Shown here piece by piece: positions 28,070 to 37,953 of a stretch of 64,000 nucleotides of DNA. The stretch is from Moanibacter sp964542645 (GTDB lineage Bacteria > Verrucomicrobiota > Verrucomicrobiia > Opitutales > UBA2987): the NCBI GenBank assembly GCA_964542645.1, contig CAZIUG010000007.1, positions 310,001-374,000 on the forward strand. Direction: 5' to 3'. The notes below the pieces were generated by a model that saw nothing but the letters and a program-made list of their open reading frames with translations, ran no database searches and was not told the origin of the DNA. How positions within the stretch are numbered: position 1 is the stretch's first letter; every line of letters starts with the position of its first letter. Made by a program: the position numbers and the translations under genes.

Positions 28070-29140
28070 CTAAAATTGGCCGGTTTGTCCTGGAAGAAGG
28101 GTACGGGCGAAAGATACCAGCAAGCGAACACAGTTTTCTACATCATTTAGATCGACGACTTCACTCGGCGTGTGCATGTAGCGCAAAGGTATCGAGACTA
28201 CCGCTGTGGCAACTCCTTTTCGTCCGATTTGAATTGCTCTTCCATCGGTTCCAGTTGGCCGAGGATCGGCCTCGATCTGATAAGGAATATTTTCCTTTTC
28301 GGCACACGCAATAAGCCTGCGATAGATAATCGGATTGACGTTTGCTCCCCGTGTAACAATCGGACCGCTACCCAACCTGAATTCGCCAAATTTCCGGTTG
28401 TCACAATCCGGATGATCGGTCGCGTGCCCTACATCGACGGCTATTGCGAAGTCCGGATTGACAGAATATGCGGCTGGGATCGCGCCGCGGGTTCCAATCT
28501 CCTCCTGGGCAGTCGATACCGCCACTAATTTCGTCTTGAAGGATTTGAACTTTGACAATCGAAGGAGCGCCTCGTTAACAACGTAGGCCCCTGCTTTGTC
28601 GTCGAAAGCCCGTGCTACACAAAGGCTTCCGCGGAGAACCTCGAAACCATGGTCATAAGTTGCCGGATCGCCGATACTGATTAATCGAAGCGCATCCTGT
28701 TTGTTCTTAGCACCAATATCGATCCACATATTGTGGATTTTTGGGACAAGCTTTCGATCCTCCGGTTCCATAAGGTGGACGGCGCGTTTTCCTGTAACAC
28801 CTTTGACAATCCCTTTCTTTGTCATGATCGAAACACGACGACCCGAAATCATGATGCGATCATGTCCGCCAATCGTGTCGAAATAAACAAAGCCGTCATT
28901 ATCAATGTATTTTACGATGAGTCCCAGTTCATCGATGTGGCCGGCAAACATCAGACCCGGTTTGCCATCAGGGTTGAGAGTAGCGAATCGATTTCCCAAT
29001 ACGTCCTTTGAATACTTGTCAGCGATCGGCTGAACGTACCGATCGACAACAGCCTGTGCTTCTTCTTCAAATCCGGAAGGGGAACGAGCATTCAAAAGGT
29101 CTATTAAAAATTTTGGTGGAGAGTATTTTTTACTTGGCAT
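28070..29140 (-). CDS. M42-family metallo-aminopeptidase / endoglucanase-like
   Basis: The protein is about 356 residues from the ATG at 29140 (MPSKKYSPPKFL); the frame is open 18 codons further upstream, but that part is unlike the family. Dinuclear-metal ligands are visible as FAGHIDELGLIV, ARAFDDKAGAYV, STAQEEIGTRGA (catalytic Glu pair), VDVGHATD and RYMHTPSEVVD. M42 enzymes are large tetrahedral cytosolic aminopeptidases that trim peptides; some are called FrvX or CelM. It is divergent from hisA with 59 bases between the starts. Confidence 0.92.
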   Translation of the reverse strand: MPSKKYSPPKFLIDLLNARSPSGFEEEAQAVVDRYVQPIADKYSKDVLGNRFATLNPDGKPGLMFAGHIDELGLIVKYIDNDGFVYFDTIGGHDRIMISGRRVSIMTKKGIVKGVTGKRAVHLMEPEDRKLVPKIHNMWIDIGAKNKQDALRLISIGDPATYDHGFEVLRGSLCVARAFDDKAGAYVVNEALLRLSKFKSFKTKLVAVSTAQEEIGTRGAIPAAYSVNPDFAIAVDVGHATDHPDCDNRKFGEFRLGSGPIVTRGANVNPIIYRRLIACAEKENIPYQIEADPRPTGTDGRAIQIGRKGVATAVVSIPLRYMHTPSEVVDLNDVENCVRLLVSFARTLLPGQTGQF

Positions 29141-29199
29141 TGCTTTTTTCTTGAGGGGTGAGATTGAACAAGGTGTTCTCAGAAAGACCATCAAAATCT

Positions 29200-29928
29200 A
29201 TGATAATTTACCCAGCGATTGATTTGAGGGAAGGTAGAGTAGTACGCCTCCTACAGGGTAGGAAGGAGGCAGAGACTGTCTATTTCGAGAATCCATTTGA
29301 ACCTGCGGAACGCTGGAAAGAAGCGGGTGCAGAATGGATTCATGTTGTTGATTTGGATGGCGCCTTTGCCGGTAAGCCGAAAAACTGGGAGGCGATCGGG
29401 TCAATAGTCGCAACTGGACTCAAAGTTGAATTAGGAGGAGGACTGCGGAGTGAAGAGGACATCGAAAGAGCCTTTAATAGCGGAGTTTCCCGTGTAGTAT
29501 TGGGAACTAAGGCAGCAAGTGAGACGGACTGGCTGTCTAAACTCGCGTCACAACATGGGAATCGACTAGCAGTCGGAATCGACGCCCGAGGAGGGAAAGT
29601 GGCAGTAGAAGGCTGGGCAAGAACAACCGAAGTTACCGCACGGGACTTAGCCCAGGCAGCAGATGCTGCGGGCATTCAGCATATCATCTATACTGATATT
29701 GCGCGTGATGGGATGCTAACAGGACCAAACTTTTCAGCCCAACGCAAGATGCTGTCTGAAGTTTCAGCCCGAGTAATTGCTTCCGGAGGGGTTTCAAAGA
29801 TATCTGATATACAACGATTCGTACAAATTAAGGAAAAATTCGAGAATTTTGATGGGGTCATTGTCGGCAAAGCGCTCTATGAAAATCGGGTTGATTTGTC
29901 CGAAGCGATAAAACTGGCATCGGGATAG
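29200..29928 (+). CDS. hisA: ProFAR isomerase (HisA)
   Basis: This (beta/alpha)8 barrel of about 242 residues catalyses the Amadori isomerisation of ProFAR in histidine synthesis. The first catalytic Asp lies in IYPAIDLREGRVVRL, the second in YTDIARDGMLTGPNF, and phosphate-binding loops are GGGLRSEEDI and ASGGVSKISDI. The ATG at 29200 gives the usual MIIYPAIDL start; upstream in-frame GTG codons only add non-homologous sequence. No other his genes are adjacent. Confidence 0.95.
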   Translation: MIIYPAIDLREGRVVRLLQGRKEAETVYFENPFEPAERWKEAGAEWIHVVDLDGAFAGKPKNWEAIGSIVATGLKVELGGGLRSEEDIERAFNSGVSRVVLGTKAASETDWLSKLASQHGNRLAVGIDARGGKVAVEGWARTTEVTARDLAQAADAAGIQHIIYTDIARDGMLTGPNFSAQRKMLSEVSARVIASGGVSKISDIQRFVQIKEKFENFDGVIVGKALYENRVDLSEAIKLASG

Positions 29929-30096
29929 GAATCAACTGGTTGGGCTCGCATCGATTGTATTTGCCAGTTTAGATTAGCACGCTGGATTGGTCATCCCAAA
30001 TTTTAGTGATATCCCTGCACATTTCTCATTAGAGATTCGAGGTCGCGGTACAATGGAGCATTGCAAGGAGGGTAGATATCGGCATTGTGCCGATCA

Positions 30097-31107
30097 ATGC
30101 CTTATCAAGCCGACCCGAATCTGGCGGAGTTTGTTCACAGTCTCCCCAAGACCGAGACGCATCTGCATATCGAAGGAGCCTGCCCGATTGAATTACTACG
30201 AGAGATAGATCCGATTCAGTTCAAGGACCCACCAAGAATGTGGGCAGATAGTTTTCGCTATTCAAGTTTCGATCACTTTATGGAGCTGTATGGAATACCG
30301 TGCGAAACCGTATTCACTTCCGCAGATCAATACCATCGAGCCGCAGCAATTGTTTTAAGCAACTGCTCCCGGCAGAATGTGCGTTATGTCGAGACGAGCT
30401 TTCACTGTGGAATTTTTAATACTATTAAGGACACTGGCCCAGAGCTTATTCGGGCGATCAAGAGCGCATCCCCTGACAATCTTGAAGTGCGTGTGTTCAT
30501 GGGAATGAGCCACAACGCCATGGATGGAATCGGACAGGAGATTGTCAGCGATTGCCATCGATGGGAGGAACTCGATGGAATTGATCTCCATGGTCCAGAA
30601 TACTGGCCATTTGAAGATTGGACCGCCGAAATCTGGGCTCGGGCACGAGATGTCGGCCAATTCACTAAGGCTCATGCCGGAGAATTTATGGGAGCGGACT
30701 TTGTCGCAAAGATTTTGGATGAACTTAAGGTAACCCGGATTGAACATGGGGTACGATCCATCGAGGACCCAGCTGTCGTGAAACGTTTAGTTAAAGAACG
30801 AATCACCCTCGATGTCTGCCCGATAAGTAATGTGAAACTCTCCGTCAAAGGAATTCCAAATATGGCTGCGCATCCAATTCGTCAGTTATTTGATTCGAAT
30901 GTCAAAGTCACGATAAACTCGGATGATCCCTACATGTTTGGAAATACGTTGAGCGAGGAATATTATGCTCTCTTTCAGGAGCTAGATTTTACGGAAAGGG
31001 AACTCGTCGATATCGCGCGAAATGGTTTTGAGATCGCCCTTTGGGAAGGAGAGGCAAAGGATCAATGCATCGAAGAACTTAACTCTATCGCTGCTAGTAT
31101 GGATTGA
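30097..31107 (+). CDS. Adenosine deaminase-family amidohydrolase
   Basis: This zinc amidohydrolase of about 336 residues resembles adenosine or adenine deaminase of the Add family. Metal and catalytic motifs are THLHIEGA (HxH), FTKAHAGEFMG, TRIEHGVRS and TINSDDPYMF, in the order of the family. CPISNVKLSV replaces the usual CPxSNxxL. It should convert adenosine (or adenine) to the hypoxanthine form. A larger adenine deaminase is encoded at 43.1-44.9 kb, so this one is more likely to act on the nucleoside. The ATG at 30097 is preferred over a TTG four codons upstream. It is followed by the Rieske gene after about 100 bases. Confidence 0.88.
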   Translation: MPYQADPNLAEFVHSLPKTETHLHIEGACPIELLREIDPIQFKDPPRMWADSFRYSSFDHFMELYGIPCETVFTSADQYHRAAAIVLSNCSRQNVRYVETSFHCGIFNTIKDTGPELIRAIKSASPDNLEVRVFMGMSHNAMDGIGQEIVSDCHRWEELDGIDLHGPEYWPFEDWTAEIWARARDVGQFTKAHAGEFMGADFVAKILDELKVTRIEHGVRSIEDPAVVKRLVKERITLDVCPISNVKLSVKGIPNMAAHPIRQLFDSNVKVTINSDDPYMFGNTLSEEYYALFQELDFTERELVDIARNGFEIALWEGEAKDQCIEELNSIAASMD

Positions 31108-31209
31108 GAAATGGGACATTGGAGAACTAGAGTTCCAAGCCCCCATTCGCGTTTGTCAGTCCTTCCCGGTTTTGCTTTACCCTCATACACCCAGAATTTA
31201 TTCTGACTT

Positions 31210-31524
31210 ATGCGCGAATTCTCTAAAGTTGCAATTCTATCGGAAGTTAGTCCCGGCGAGAAAATCCGAATTGATTACCAGGGCGAAGACGTGATTCTAA
31301 TAAATGTAGGGGGCGATATCTTTGCCATTTCGGACATTTGTACCCATGATGGAGAGCCTTTAATAGACGGGGACATTGATTGTTTTGAGATTGAATGTCC
31401 GCGGCATGGTGCTCGATTTAATATAAAAACCGGCGAGGAAACTCCTCCCGCCTTCGAACCCGTGCCGATTTACGATGTCAGGATAGAGGGGACCGCTATC
31501 CTTATCGCTCCAAGGAATGAATAA
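31210..31524 (+). CDS. Rieske [2Fe-2S] ferredoxin-like protein
   Basis: This 104-residue protein is a stand-alone Rieske domain. The two cluster motifs are C-T-H (ICTHDGEPL) and C-P-R-H (CPRHGARFNIKTGEE), giving two Cys and two His ligands. No membrane anchor or signal peptide is present, so it is a soluble electron carrier such as those feeding ring hydroxylases or acting beside Fe-S assembly. No oxygenase gene is nearby to fix the role. Confidence 0.9.
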   Translation: MREFSKVAILSEVSPGEKIRIDYQGEDVILINVGGDIFAISDICTHDGEPLIDGDIDCFEIECPRHGARFNIKTGEETPPAFEPVPIYDVRIEGTAILIAPRNE

Positions 31525-32159
31525 ATACAGTTGATGGGGAAGAAATAGACCATAGATTAGGGTCTTGTTTCGTATCTTTTTCTGGATTCTTTTAAGATGG
31601 GTTCACCTATGAATACCCGTTCCATCAAACGCAGATTTCTGAGTGAATTCGAAGTTTAGATAACGTAATCACCCAGCAGCAACCTTAGGTTTGCTGCAAA
31701 AGTAAAGCGGACCTCCTCCAGAATCTGGGGAAAAGCATTCTTCATTCCAAAGAATTTCCCCTTTGGTGTTGCGATGAGTTATCCACTGAAACCCGCTAAT
31801 ACTATCGGCAGACTGTCTCGGCCCAACGACCTCTCCCTAGATGTTGGGCTTCCAATTCCCACCATAGCGGCCAAATCGTCAAATGTTTTGTGAGACTAGT
31901 CACTCCATGTTGCTGTTCCAGCGATGGACTTGGCGTTTTTCGAGGATTCCAGTGCACCGAAAGGAAGGCCATGACATCTTCATTTCACGTTCATTGTGAT
32001 TATGCAATTTGACTTGCTACCAATTTGCGGAAACACAACAATGTCGGGGCTTAATATTCCCGTTCTTCCAAATGTACGTTAAACGAAGTCCGGAGGAGTT
32101 TAAATAGGTAACGATATTAAGTTACATAAAGGTGAATAACTATATCTAGGAGGAAAAAG
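31525..32159. promoter_or_regulatory. 635-base gap upstream of aldehyde dehydrogenase
   Basis: This is one of the longest gaps in the window and I find no credible gene. An inverted repeat GCAGCAA...TTGCTGC lies at about 31675-31697. Immediately upstream of the next gene is GTAAC-8-GTTAC (32108-32125), then AGGAGG (32148-32153), an excellent ribosome binding site 6 bases from the ATG. The strength of that site, unlike most genes here, suggests the dehydrogenase is made in quantity. Confidence 0.35.
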
Positions 32160-33677
32160 ATGACAGCAACGGCAGCTATTAGCGAACCTATCACTTTCAG
32201 TTCGAAAGCTCGGGGATTCCTTTCTTCACCGAAAAAAATTCTTGTTGATGGGAAGTGGATCAATGCGGCATCAGGAAAAACTTTTGACGTATTTAATCCA
32301 GCCACCGGCGAGACAATCGTCCAAGCCGCTGAGGGAGACAAGGAAGATATCAATCTCGCTGTTACAGCGGCACGGAGAGCTTTCGAATCGGGCCCATGGC
32401 CAAACCTTACACCTTCCGAGAGAGGGAAGATGATCTGGAAGATTGGAGACTTGATCCTGGAAAATCTGGATGAGCTTGCCGAGTTAGAATCCATTGATAA
32501 TGGAAAGCCGATGGCAGTAGCTCAGGTAGCCGACGTACCTCTTTCGGCCGACCTTTTCCATTATATGGCAGGATGGGCTACCAAGATTGAAGGGAATACA
32601 ATTCCAATATCAGTTCCCTATGCCCCCGGCACCAGTTATCACGCCTATACAACGCGAGAGCCTGTTGGTGTCATAGGACAGATAATACCTTGGAATTTTC
32701 CTCTCCTGATGGCTGCTTGGAAACTCGGTCCGGCACTGGCTACCGGGAACACAGTTGTTTTAAAGGTTGCTGAACAGACTCCCATCACTGCATTGCGGCT
32801 TGGAGAAATTCTCCAGGAAGCCGGTCTTCCAAATGGAGTTGTCAACATCGTAACTGGCTTCGGTGAGACAGCGGGTGCTGCTCTAGCTGCCCATGATGGC
32901 GTTGACAAAGTGGCCTTTACTGGCTCCACCGAAGTCGGAAAACTGATTGTCAAGGCTGCGGCCGGCAATCTTAAGAAAGTCTCGCTAGAATTGGGCGGAA
33001 AGTCCCCCAATGTCCTTTTCAATGATGTCCTGGATATGGGAACCGCTATTGAGGGAGCAGCCAATGCTATCTTTTTTAACCATGGCCAGTGCTGTTGCGC
33101 TGGATCTCGGCTCCTTGTAGAAAGAGATATCTTCGATGAAGTAGTAGAAGGGGTCTCGGATGCGGCTAAAAAAATCAAAATTGGGCCAGGGTTAGCCACC
33201 GATACTGAGATGGGGCCTCTTATTTCCGACGAGCAATTTCAACGCGTTACCAGCTACATCGACGATGGAATTAGTACCGGGGCTTGTGCAACGACTGGAG
33301 GAAAGCGATTCGGGAAGGAGGGTTACTTTGTAGAACCAACTGTTTTCACCGATATCAAGCCGGATATGAAAATTGTCCGTGAGGAAATTTTTGGCCCTGT
33401 AGTAGTAGCAGAACCATTTGACGAGGAAGATGAATTGATGACAACAGCCAATGATTCAACCTATGGTTTAGCTGCTGCCGTCTGGACCAAAGATATTGCA
33501 AAAGCCCATCGTGCCGCAGCACAACTTCGCGCTGGAACCGTTTGGGTAAATTGCTACAATATATTCGATTCCTCGCTTCCTTTCGGTGGATATAAGCAGT
33601 CGGGCTGGGGGCGAGAAATGGGACACGAAGTTCTGAATAGCTATACTGAAACCAAGGCCGTCGTGGTCGCATTGTAG
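32160..33677 (+). CDS. NAD(P)+-dependent aldehyde dehydrogenase
   Basis: This 505-residue ALDH-superfamily enzyme oxidises aldehydes to acids. The catalytic Glu lies in LELGGKSPN and the Cys in GQCCCAGSR, the three consecutive Cys being like those in betaine and medium-chain aldehyde dehydrogenases. The cofactor loop reads FTGSTEVGK and the proton-relay Asn is in PWNFPLLM. The C-terminal FGGYKQSGWGREMGHEVLNSYTE is also typical. The exact substrate (acetaldehyde, betaine aldehyde or another) is not decided. It is convergent with the SGNH gene. Confidence 0.93.
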   Translation: MTATAAISEPITFSSKARGFLSSPKKILVDGKWINAASGKTFDVFNPATGETIVQAAEGDKEDINLAVTAARRAFESGPWPNLTPSERGKMIWKIGDLILENLDELAELESIDNGKPMAVAQVADVPLSADLFHYMAGWATKIEGNTIPISVPYAPGTSYHAYTTREPVGVIGQIIPWNFPLLMAAWKLGPALATGNTVVLKVAEQTPITALRLGEILQEAGLPNGVVNIVTGFGETAGAALAAHDGVDKVAFTGSTEVGKLIVKAAAGNLKKVSLELGGKSPNVLFNDVLDMGTAIEGAANAIFFNHGQCCCAGSRLLVERDIFDEVVEGVSDAAKKIKIGPGLATDTEMGPLISDEQFQRVTSYIDDGISTGACATTGGKRFGKEGYFVEPTVFTDIKPDMKIVREEIFGPVVVAEPFDEEDELMTTANDSTYGLAAAVWTKDIAKAHRAAAQLRAGTVWVNCYNIFDSSLPFGGYKQSGWGREMGHEVLNSYTETKAVVVAL

Positions 33678-33707
33678 TGAAATATGGAAATATCCTATGA
33701 GGACTCT

Positions 33708-35126
33708 CTAATCAGAGAGAGAAAAGTGTTCCGATAGAGCTTGAGCAGTTACGTAAGCACCCTTAGGCGCAAAATGCCCGTCGTTGGGTAGAAATAAACG
33801 GGAGTACTTTCCGGCTTCGTATGTGTCTCGGAGATCCAGGTATTCTATTCCTTCAATCTTACAGAACTCACCGAAGATTTCTTCGTAAATTTGATCGTAC
33901 TGCTGCCCTGTGTATATATAAACGAAGCCCCAGTTAAAAGTGTCTTGTTGACTCAAAAACTGAATCTTTTTGAGGGCGTGTAATTGGAATCTCATTGCCC
34001 TGAGGTAATCAGGCCTGGAAATGAATGGTTCGGAGTCTTTATACATCCCTAGGAAATCATCATGGTTTAACAATTCTTTTAGTTCCTTCTGATTGGCTTC
34101 TTGATTCGGGACCTTGGAGGACTCTGGAAGTCGAACCTTCGCAACAGATGCCATCGGAGGCACTTGCACTCGGTCCACCAGAGTTGACTGTGTCTTCGTA
34201 AAAAACTCGTTGCCCAAAGCTCGGCACCATTTTCTTAGGTGCAGTGTCCCTACCCGGTAGAGCCGTAGCGTAGGGAAGTAGAGAAGCCTCTGTTCGATAG
34301 CGTGCAAAATCGGCTTTCCTCCCCTCGCCTTTTTGCTCACGTAGGAATAGAAGGGATTTGAAATCGCCGAGTTTATAAAATTAATTTGTTCCTCTACTGA
34401 GAGTTTCACTGTCAAGTCATTAAGATCATTGTTGAGGAAGAAGACGAAAACCCAATCTGGCTCGAGCGGTAGCGCATCGCGAAGTAAAAATTGGAATTCT
34501 TCGTGAATTGAGGCTCCCTGTTTACCCATATTGTAGACCTTCCTCCCGGTCAGTTGCTCGAGATTCGATGCTACTGTGAAATCCGATTCCACTCCATGAC
34601 CGTAGATCATAGAGTCTCCGATTAGGACGATATTCGCACTGGTATATTCGATGTCGTTTCTAAATCCCCTTGAATCAGTTTGATGGTACCATCGATATCC
34701 GTTGAAGTACATTTCTCTGGAATACCCCGGTCGCATTCGGAATGTCCTGGTGTCATGATCTTTATAGTCAATGCCTCGTCCCCATTCGCTGTACCCTGTA
34801 CCAACTTCGTTGGCGATGGTTTGAGGCAAAAGGTGAAGATAATTCCGAAAAACTAACTCCAAAGTTGAGAAGCAGAGGATAACAGATACACCCATAGCGA
34901 AAATCTCTCTTCTTCTTTGGTACCAAAAGCCGAATACCATGAGGTCGATAGTTTTTGGCAGTAGCCCATTATCCAGACGCAGAATAATTTTGAACCAAAA
35001 TGCAGGAGGAAGGAAGAGCAGGTAAAGAGCGGCGTCAGCAACTTCGATCCCCAGGTCATCTAAAACGAACAAGTACGTCCAGATCACAACGTAGATTTCG
35101 AAAGAAATAGATAAAAATCTTTTCAC
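33708..35126 (-). CDS. Membrane-anchored SGNH-hydrolase-like protein
   Basis: The 472-residue protein (GTG start at 35126) has three hydrophobic N-terminal segments (about 5-25, 33-48 and 75-93) and then a periplasmic SGNH fold. Block I is VLIGDSMIYGHGV (Ser nucleophile), block II is NMGKQGAS, block III NNDLND and block V is LPNDGHFAPKGA with the Asp-x-x-His arrangement. Such enzymes hydrolyse or transfer acyl groups, often on exported polysaccharides or lipids. No polysaccharide gene is adjacent, so the substrate is open. Confidence 0.8.
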   Translation of the reverse strand: MKRFLSISFEIYVVIWTYLFVLDDLGIEVADAALYLLFLPPAFWFKIILRLDNGLLPKTIDLMVFGFWYQRRREIFAMGVSVILCFSTLELVFRNYLHLLPQTIANEVGTGYSEWGRGIDYKDHDTRTFRMRPGYSREMYFNGYRWYHQTDSRGFRNDIEYTSANIVLIGDSMIYGHGVESDFTVASNLEQLTGRKVYNMGKQGASIHEEFQFLLRDALPLEPDWVFVFFLNNDLNDLTVKLSVEEQINFINSAISNPFYSYVSKKARGGKPILHAIEQRLLYFPTLRLYRVGTLHLRKWCRALGNEFFTKTQSTLVDRVQVPPMASVAKVRLPESSKVPNQEANQKELKELLNHDDFLGMYKDSEPFISRPDYLRAMRFQLHALKKIQFLSQQDTFNWGFVYIYTGQQYDQIYEEIFGEFCKIEGIEYLDLRDTYEAGKYSRLFLPNDGHFAPKGAYVTAQALSEHFSLSD

Positions 35127-35446
35127 CTTCTACACAGTAGAGACCCTGAACCCTATCTCTTCGTCACGTAGTAACAGTTGTTAAAAGAGATCTTCATAGA
35201 AGCGTTAGAACTGAACTACACGAAAACAACGGGATAGCAGTTTTTAATTCGGGTTTGTGGACAGTCGAGTTGAGTTAAGAATCTAGATTTGAACTCCCAT
35301 ATCAAAAGATTTGTGGCACCATTTCATAGCCAGGAACCATGGGTTAATTTCTTTGATTCAACCATATCCACCCAAAAGACATTCATTGGTGCAACAAGTA
35401 ATCTAATTGAATCAAGGAATTCACAACGGGTTGTCCCATGACCGTT
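35127..35446. other. Intergenic gap, nothing recognised
   Basis: These 320 bases lie upstream of the SGNH gene and downstream of the DUF1152 gene, both on the reverse strand. A short inverted repeat ACAAC-GG-GTTGT lies near 35424-35435. No open frame of protein character is present. Confidence 0.35.
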
Positions 35447-36451
35447 CTATTTCGTCCGAAAGAAATCGATCACATGGTGCATCCGCGATTCAGGGAACTG
35501 TCCTAATTTTTCTCTGTATATCTCCTCAGCCTCTTCCAAGGACTCCGTCTGCACGAGATCGGCAATCCCGGTTGAGCATACCTCTCCGAGGACATCAGGG
35601 TCAAATAACATCATGACCGAAGCCAGAGGCGTCACTTTAACCACAGTTCCGTAGGGACCGTTGGTCCAAACATTCCTGAAGCCGAATTCGCCGCGCGCAG
35701 CACGAAAAGACATCGGCTCAATCGGATCAGGATAAGCTTCGCTTGCCCTCTCCATTTCCAACACATCCTGTTGCGTAAGACCATGGGCACCTAGATAGCC
35801 CCCCGCCTGCATAACTCGGCTAACCCGCTCATCCAGCTCTTCCAACTGCATCTCCCCATCGCAGCCATATCCAGAAACGCCATAAACCGTCGGACATTCC
35901 AGTCGTGTAATTGCGCCCAAGCTGATAAAATCAACTAGAGTAGTTTTTGCCGGAGATGCTTCGTTCCCATCGTGAAAGGAGTCAGAACCGATATCGACAC
36001 CAACAAAGAGATCAATCCTCTCATCGGCAATAAATTGGTTGAGGCTTCGCGCCAATCCGATGACCCCCCCCGAGAGACCTGCCACGAAGACCTTGTCGGC
36101 GGGGATCAGACTTGCCAGGCGAGCTTCACAGGGTCGCTTTCCGTTATAGTTCGAGTTCTCATTTACAAATGCAAAATGCGGGGCTACAAGCTCCGCTTCT
36201 TGTAAGTCGGACACGGGATAGACAGTAGGTCCCATGACCGCACTCCCCCATTCATTGGCCAAAGGGTTTCCATCGGGTGTCCACCATTGGCAACTGACTC
36301 CACCCATAAAGACTTTCTTGACCCCTAGTTTCCGCATCAAATTGGCGATTGGGATCCCCTGTATAATATCTCCGCCCCCGCCAATGCCCATGATAATTGC
36401 CGATTCCGACTTCAATATCCGATCGATCAGTGAGGGCTTAATTCGTTGCAT
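35447..36451 (-). CDS. DUF1152 family protein
   Basis: The product is about 334 residues from the ATG at 36451 (a TTG four codons earlier is also in frame). The N-terminal GIGGGGDIIQGIPIANLMRKLG is a glycine-rich nucleotide-binding-like motif, and VGVDIGSDSFHDGNEASPAKTTLVD is characteristic of the DUF1152 proteins I recall, found in archaea and scattered bacteria. The fold suggests nucleotide or cofactor binding; no reaction is established. Its neighbours, an SGNH protein and a sugar oxidoreductase, do not point to a pathway. Confidence 0.75.
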   Translation of the reverse strand: MQRIKPSLIDRILKSESAIIMGIGGGGDIIQGIPIANLMRKLGVKKVFMGGVSCQWWTPDGNPLANEWGSAVMGPTVYPVSDLQEAELVAPHFAFVNENSNYNGKRPCEARLASLIPADKVFVAGLSGGVIGLARSLNQFIADERIDLFVGVDIGSDSFHDGNEASPAKTTLVDFISLGAITRLECPTVYGVSGYGCDGEMQLEELDERVSRVMQAGGYLGAHGLTQQDVLEMERASEAYPDPIEPMSFRAARGEFGFRNVWTNGPYGTVVKVTPLASVMMLFDPDVLGEVCSTGIADLVQTESLEEAEEIYREKLGQFPESRMHHVIDFFRTK

Positions 36452-36749
36452 GGTCAAACCCAAGAGGCTATCTTATACGATTCGGTAGTAAACAGGAAAA
36501 TGGACCGGATAGACAATCTCAAGTGAACACTTTCAAGTCCGAAAAATAAATCACCGACTGACACTTAAATTTACTATTGGTCGTTTAGAAATTGTGCGCT
36601 GATCCGTCATAGATTTTCCAAAGGATGGAACTGCGGTGTATGTGTTCTACTCTTTTTGCGGCACCAGAAATAAAGACAGAGATACCTAGTCCGTCTAGCA
36701 TGACCCCAGACTACTTGACAACACTTGGACACAATAAGATACCAAAATA

Positions 36750-37892
36750 ATGGATAACGTTGGTATCGGGCTAATTGGTTGTGGCGGAATGGGCATGTCT
36801 GTAGTTCGGAAGCTTCTTGCCTTGGATAAACCTCTTGAGGTTCGCGGTATCTTTGATCCCGACGAGAGATCAATTAAGAGTGCACGTGAGGAAATCATGA
36901 CAGATCCCTTCGTCTTCGATAGTTACAGTGATCTAGTTGCGTCACCTGAAATTGACTGGGTAATGATTGCCTCTTGGAATTGCTTTCACAAGGAACAGAC
37001 AGTCGCATCATTTGAAGCCGGGAAACACGTATTCTGCCAGAAACCATTGGCAACGACTATCGAGGATGCTAAATCGATGTTCGACGCATGGCATAAGGCA
37101 AAAAGGATATTTAATCTCGGTTTCAGTCTACGCTATTCAAACCACTACCGGAGAATACGCTCTATGCTTGAAGAGGGCCTGGTAGGCGACCTAATCAGTT
37201 TCGAATTTAATGAAACACTTGATTTCAATCATGGAGGATATATCATGGGTGACTGGCGGAGGCTTCAAAGGAATGCCGGAACGCACCTTCTGGAAAAGTG
37301 TTGCCACGATATCGACTTAGCTAACTGGATGGTTGGAAGTCGCGCCCGTAGAGTAGCTTCGTTCGGGGGACTCAATTTTTTCACCACGAAGAACCAACAC
37401 CGCATTTGGGAGATCGAGGAAAGTAGCGAAGGGGAAAAAGCCTACTCTACCTGGAAAGGCCTAGAAAAACACAACCCATTTACATCGACCAAAGATATAA
37501 ACGACAATCAGGTCGTTATACTAGAATATGAAAACGGAGTCCGGGCAACTTTTCACACCAACTGTAATTCAGCTTTGCCTGAGAGAAGAATGTACATTTT
37601 GGGCACCGAAGGAGCAATTCGAGCCGACTTATTATCTGGCTTAATAGAATCCAAGCGAATTGGATTCGAGACAGAAAAAGTGGAAGAATCGAGTTCAGTC
37701 TCTGGTGGACACGGCGGGGGAGATGAAATATTGGTAAAAGAACTAGCAGACAGCATGCTTGATGGTTTTACCCCTACCGTCGGCATGGAGGAAGGGCTGC
37801 AAGCAGCTGTTACATGCTTCGCTATTGACCAAGCATCCGATCAGGGATCAGTGGTTGATCTCGGTCCCTCTTGGAAATTTGTTGGGCTCTGA
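36750..37892 (+). CDS. Gfo/Idh/MocA-family oxidoreductase
   Basis: This 380-residue NAD(P)-dependent oxidoreductase has an N-terminal Rossmann domain (GLIGCGGMGMSVVRKLL) and the family motif CQKPLATT, in which the usual Glu of EKPLA is Gln. The C-terminal alpha/beta domain contains the active-site LLEKCCHDIDLANWM, with the His-Asp pair expected of the family. These enzymes oxidise or reduce sugars, inositols or their derivatives. Many family members in Verrucomicrobiota are exported, but no signal peptide is seen here. The substrate is unknown. Confidence 0.88.
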   Translation: MDNVGIGLIGCGGMGMSVVRKLLALDKPLEVRGIFDPDERSIKSAREEIMTDPFVFDSYSDLVASPEIDWVMIASWNCFHKEQTVASFEAGKHVFCQKPLATTIEDAKSMFDAWHKAKRIFNLGFSLRYSNHYRRIRSMLEEGLVGDLISFEFNETLDFNHGGYIMGDWRRLQRNAGTHLLEKCCHDIDLANWMVGSRARRVASFGGLNFFTTKNQHRIWEIEESSEGEKAYSTWKGLEKHNPFTSTKDINDNQVVILEYENGVRATFHTNCNSALPERRMYILGTEGAIRADLLSGLIESKRIGFETEKVEESSSVSGGHGGGDEILVKELADSMLDGFTPTVGMEEGLQAAVTCFAIDQASDQGSVVDLGPSWKFVGL

Positions 37893-37953
37893 GGAATCCG
37901 ATGATTCGAATTAAGTAGCTATCGATTATAATCGATCTTAAACATCAAGCAGG

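Noticed and set aside
33695..33725. Bidirectional terminator between aldehyde dehydrogenase and SGNH gene (CTCTCT-AATC-AGAGAG)
   Set aside because: The stem is all pyrimidine on one side, it overlaps the SGNH stop codon and has no T run on the forward strand.
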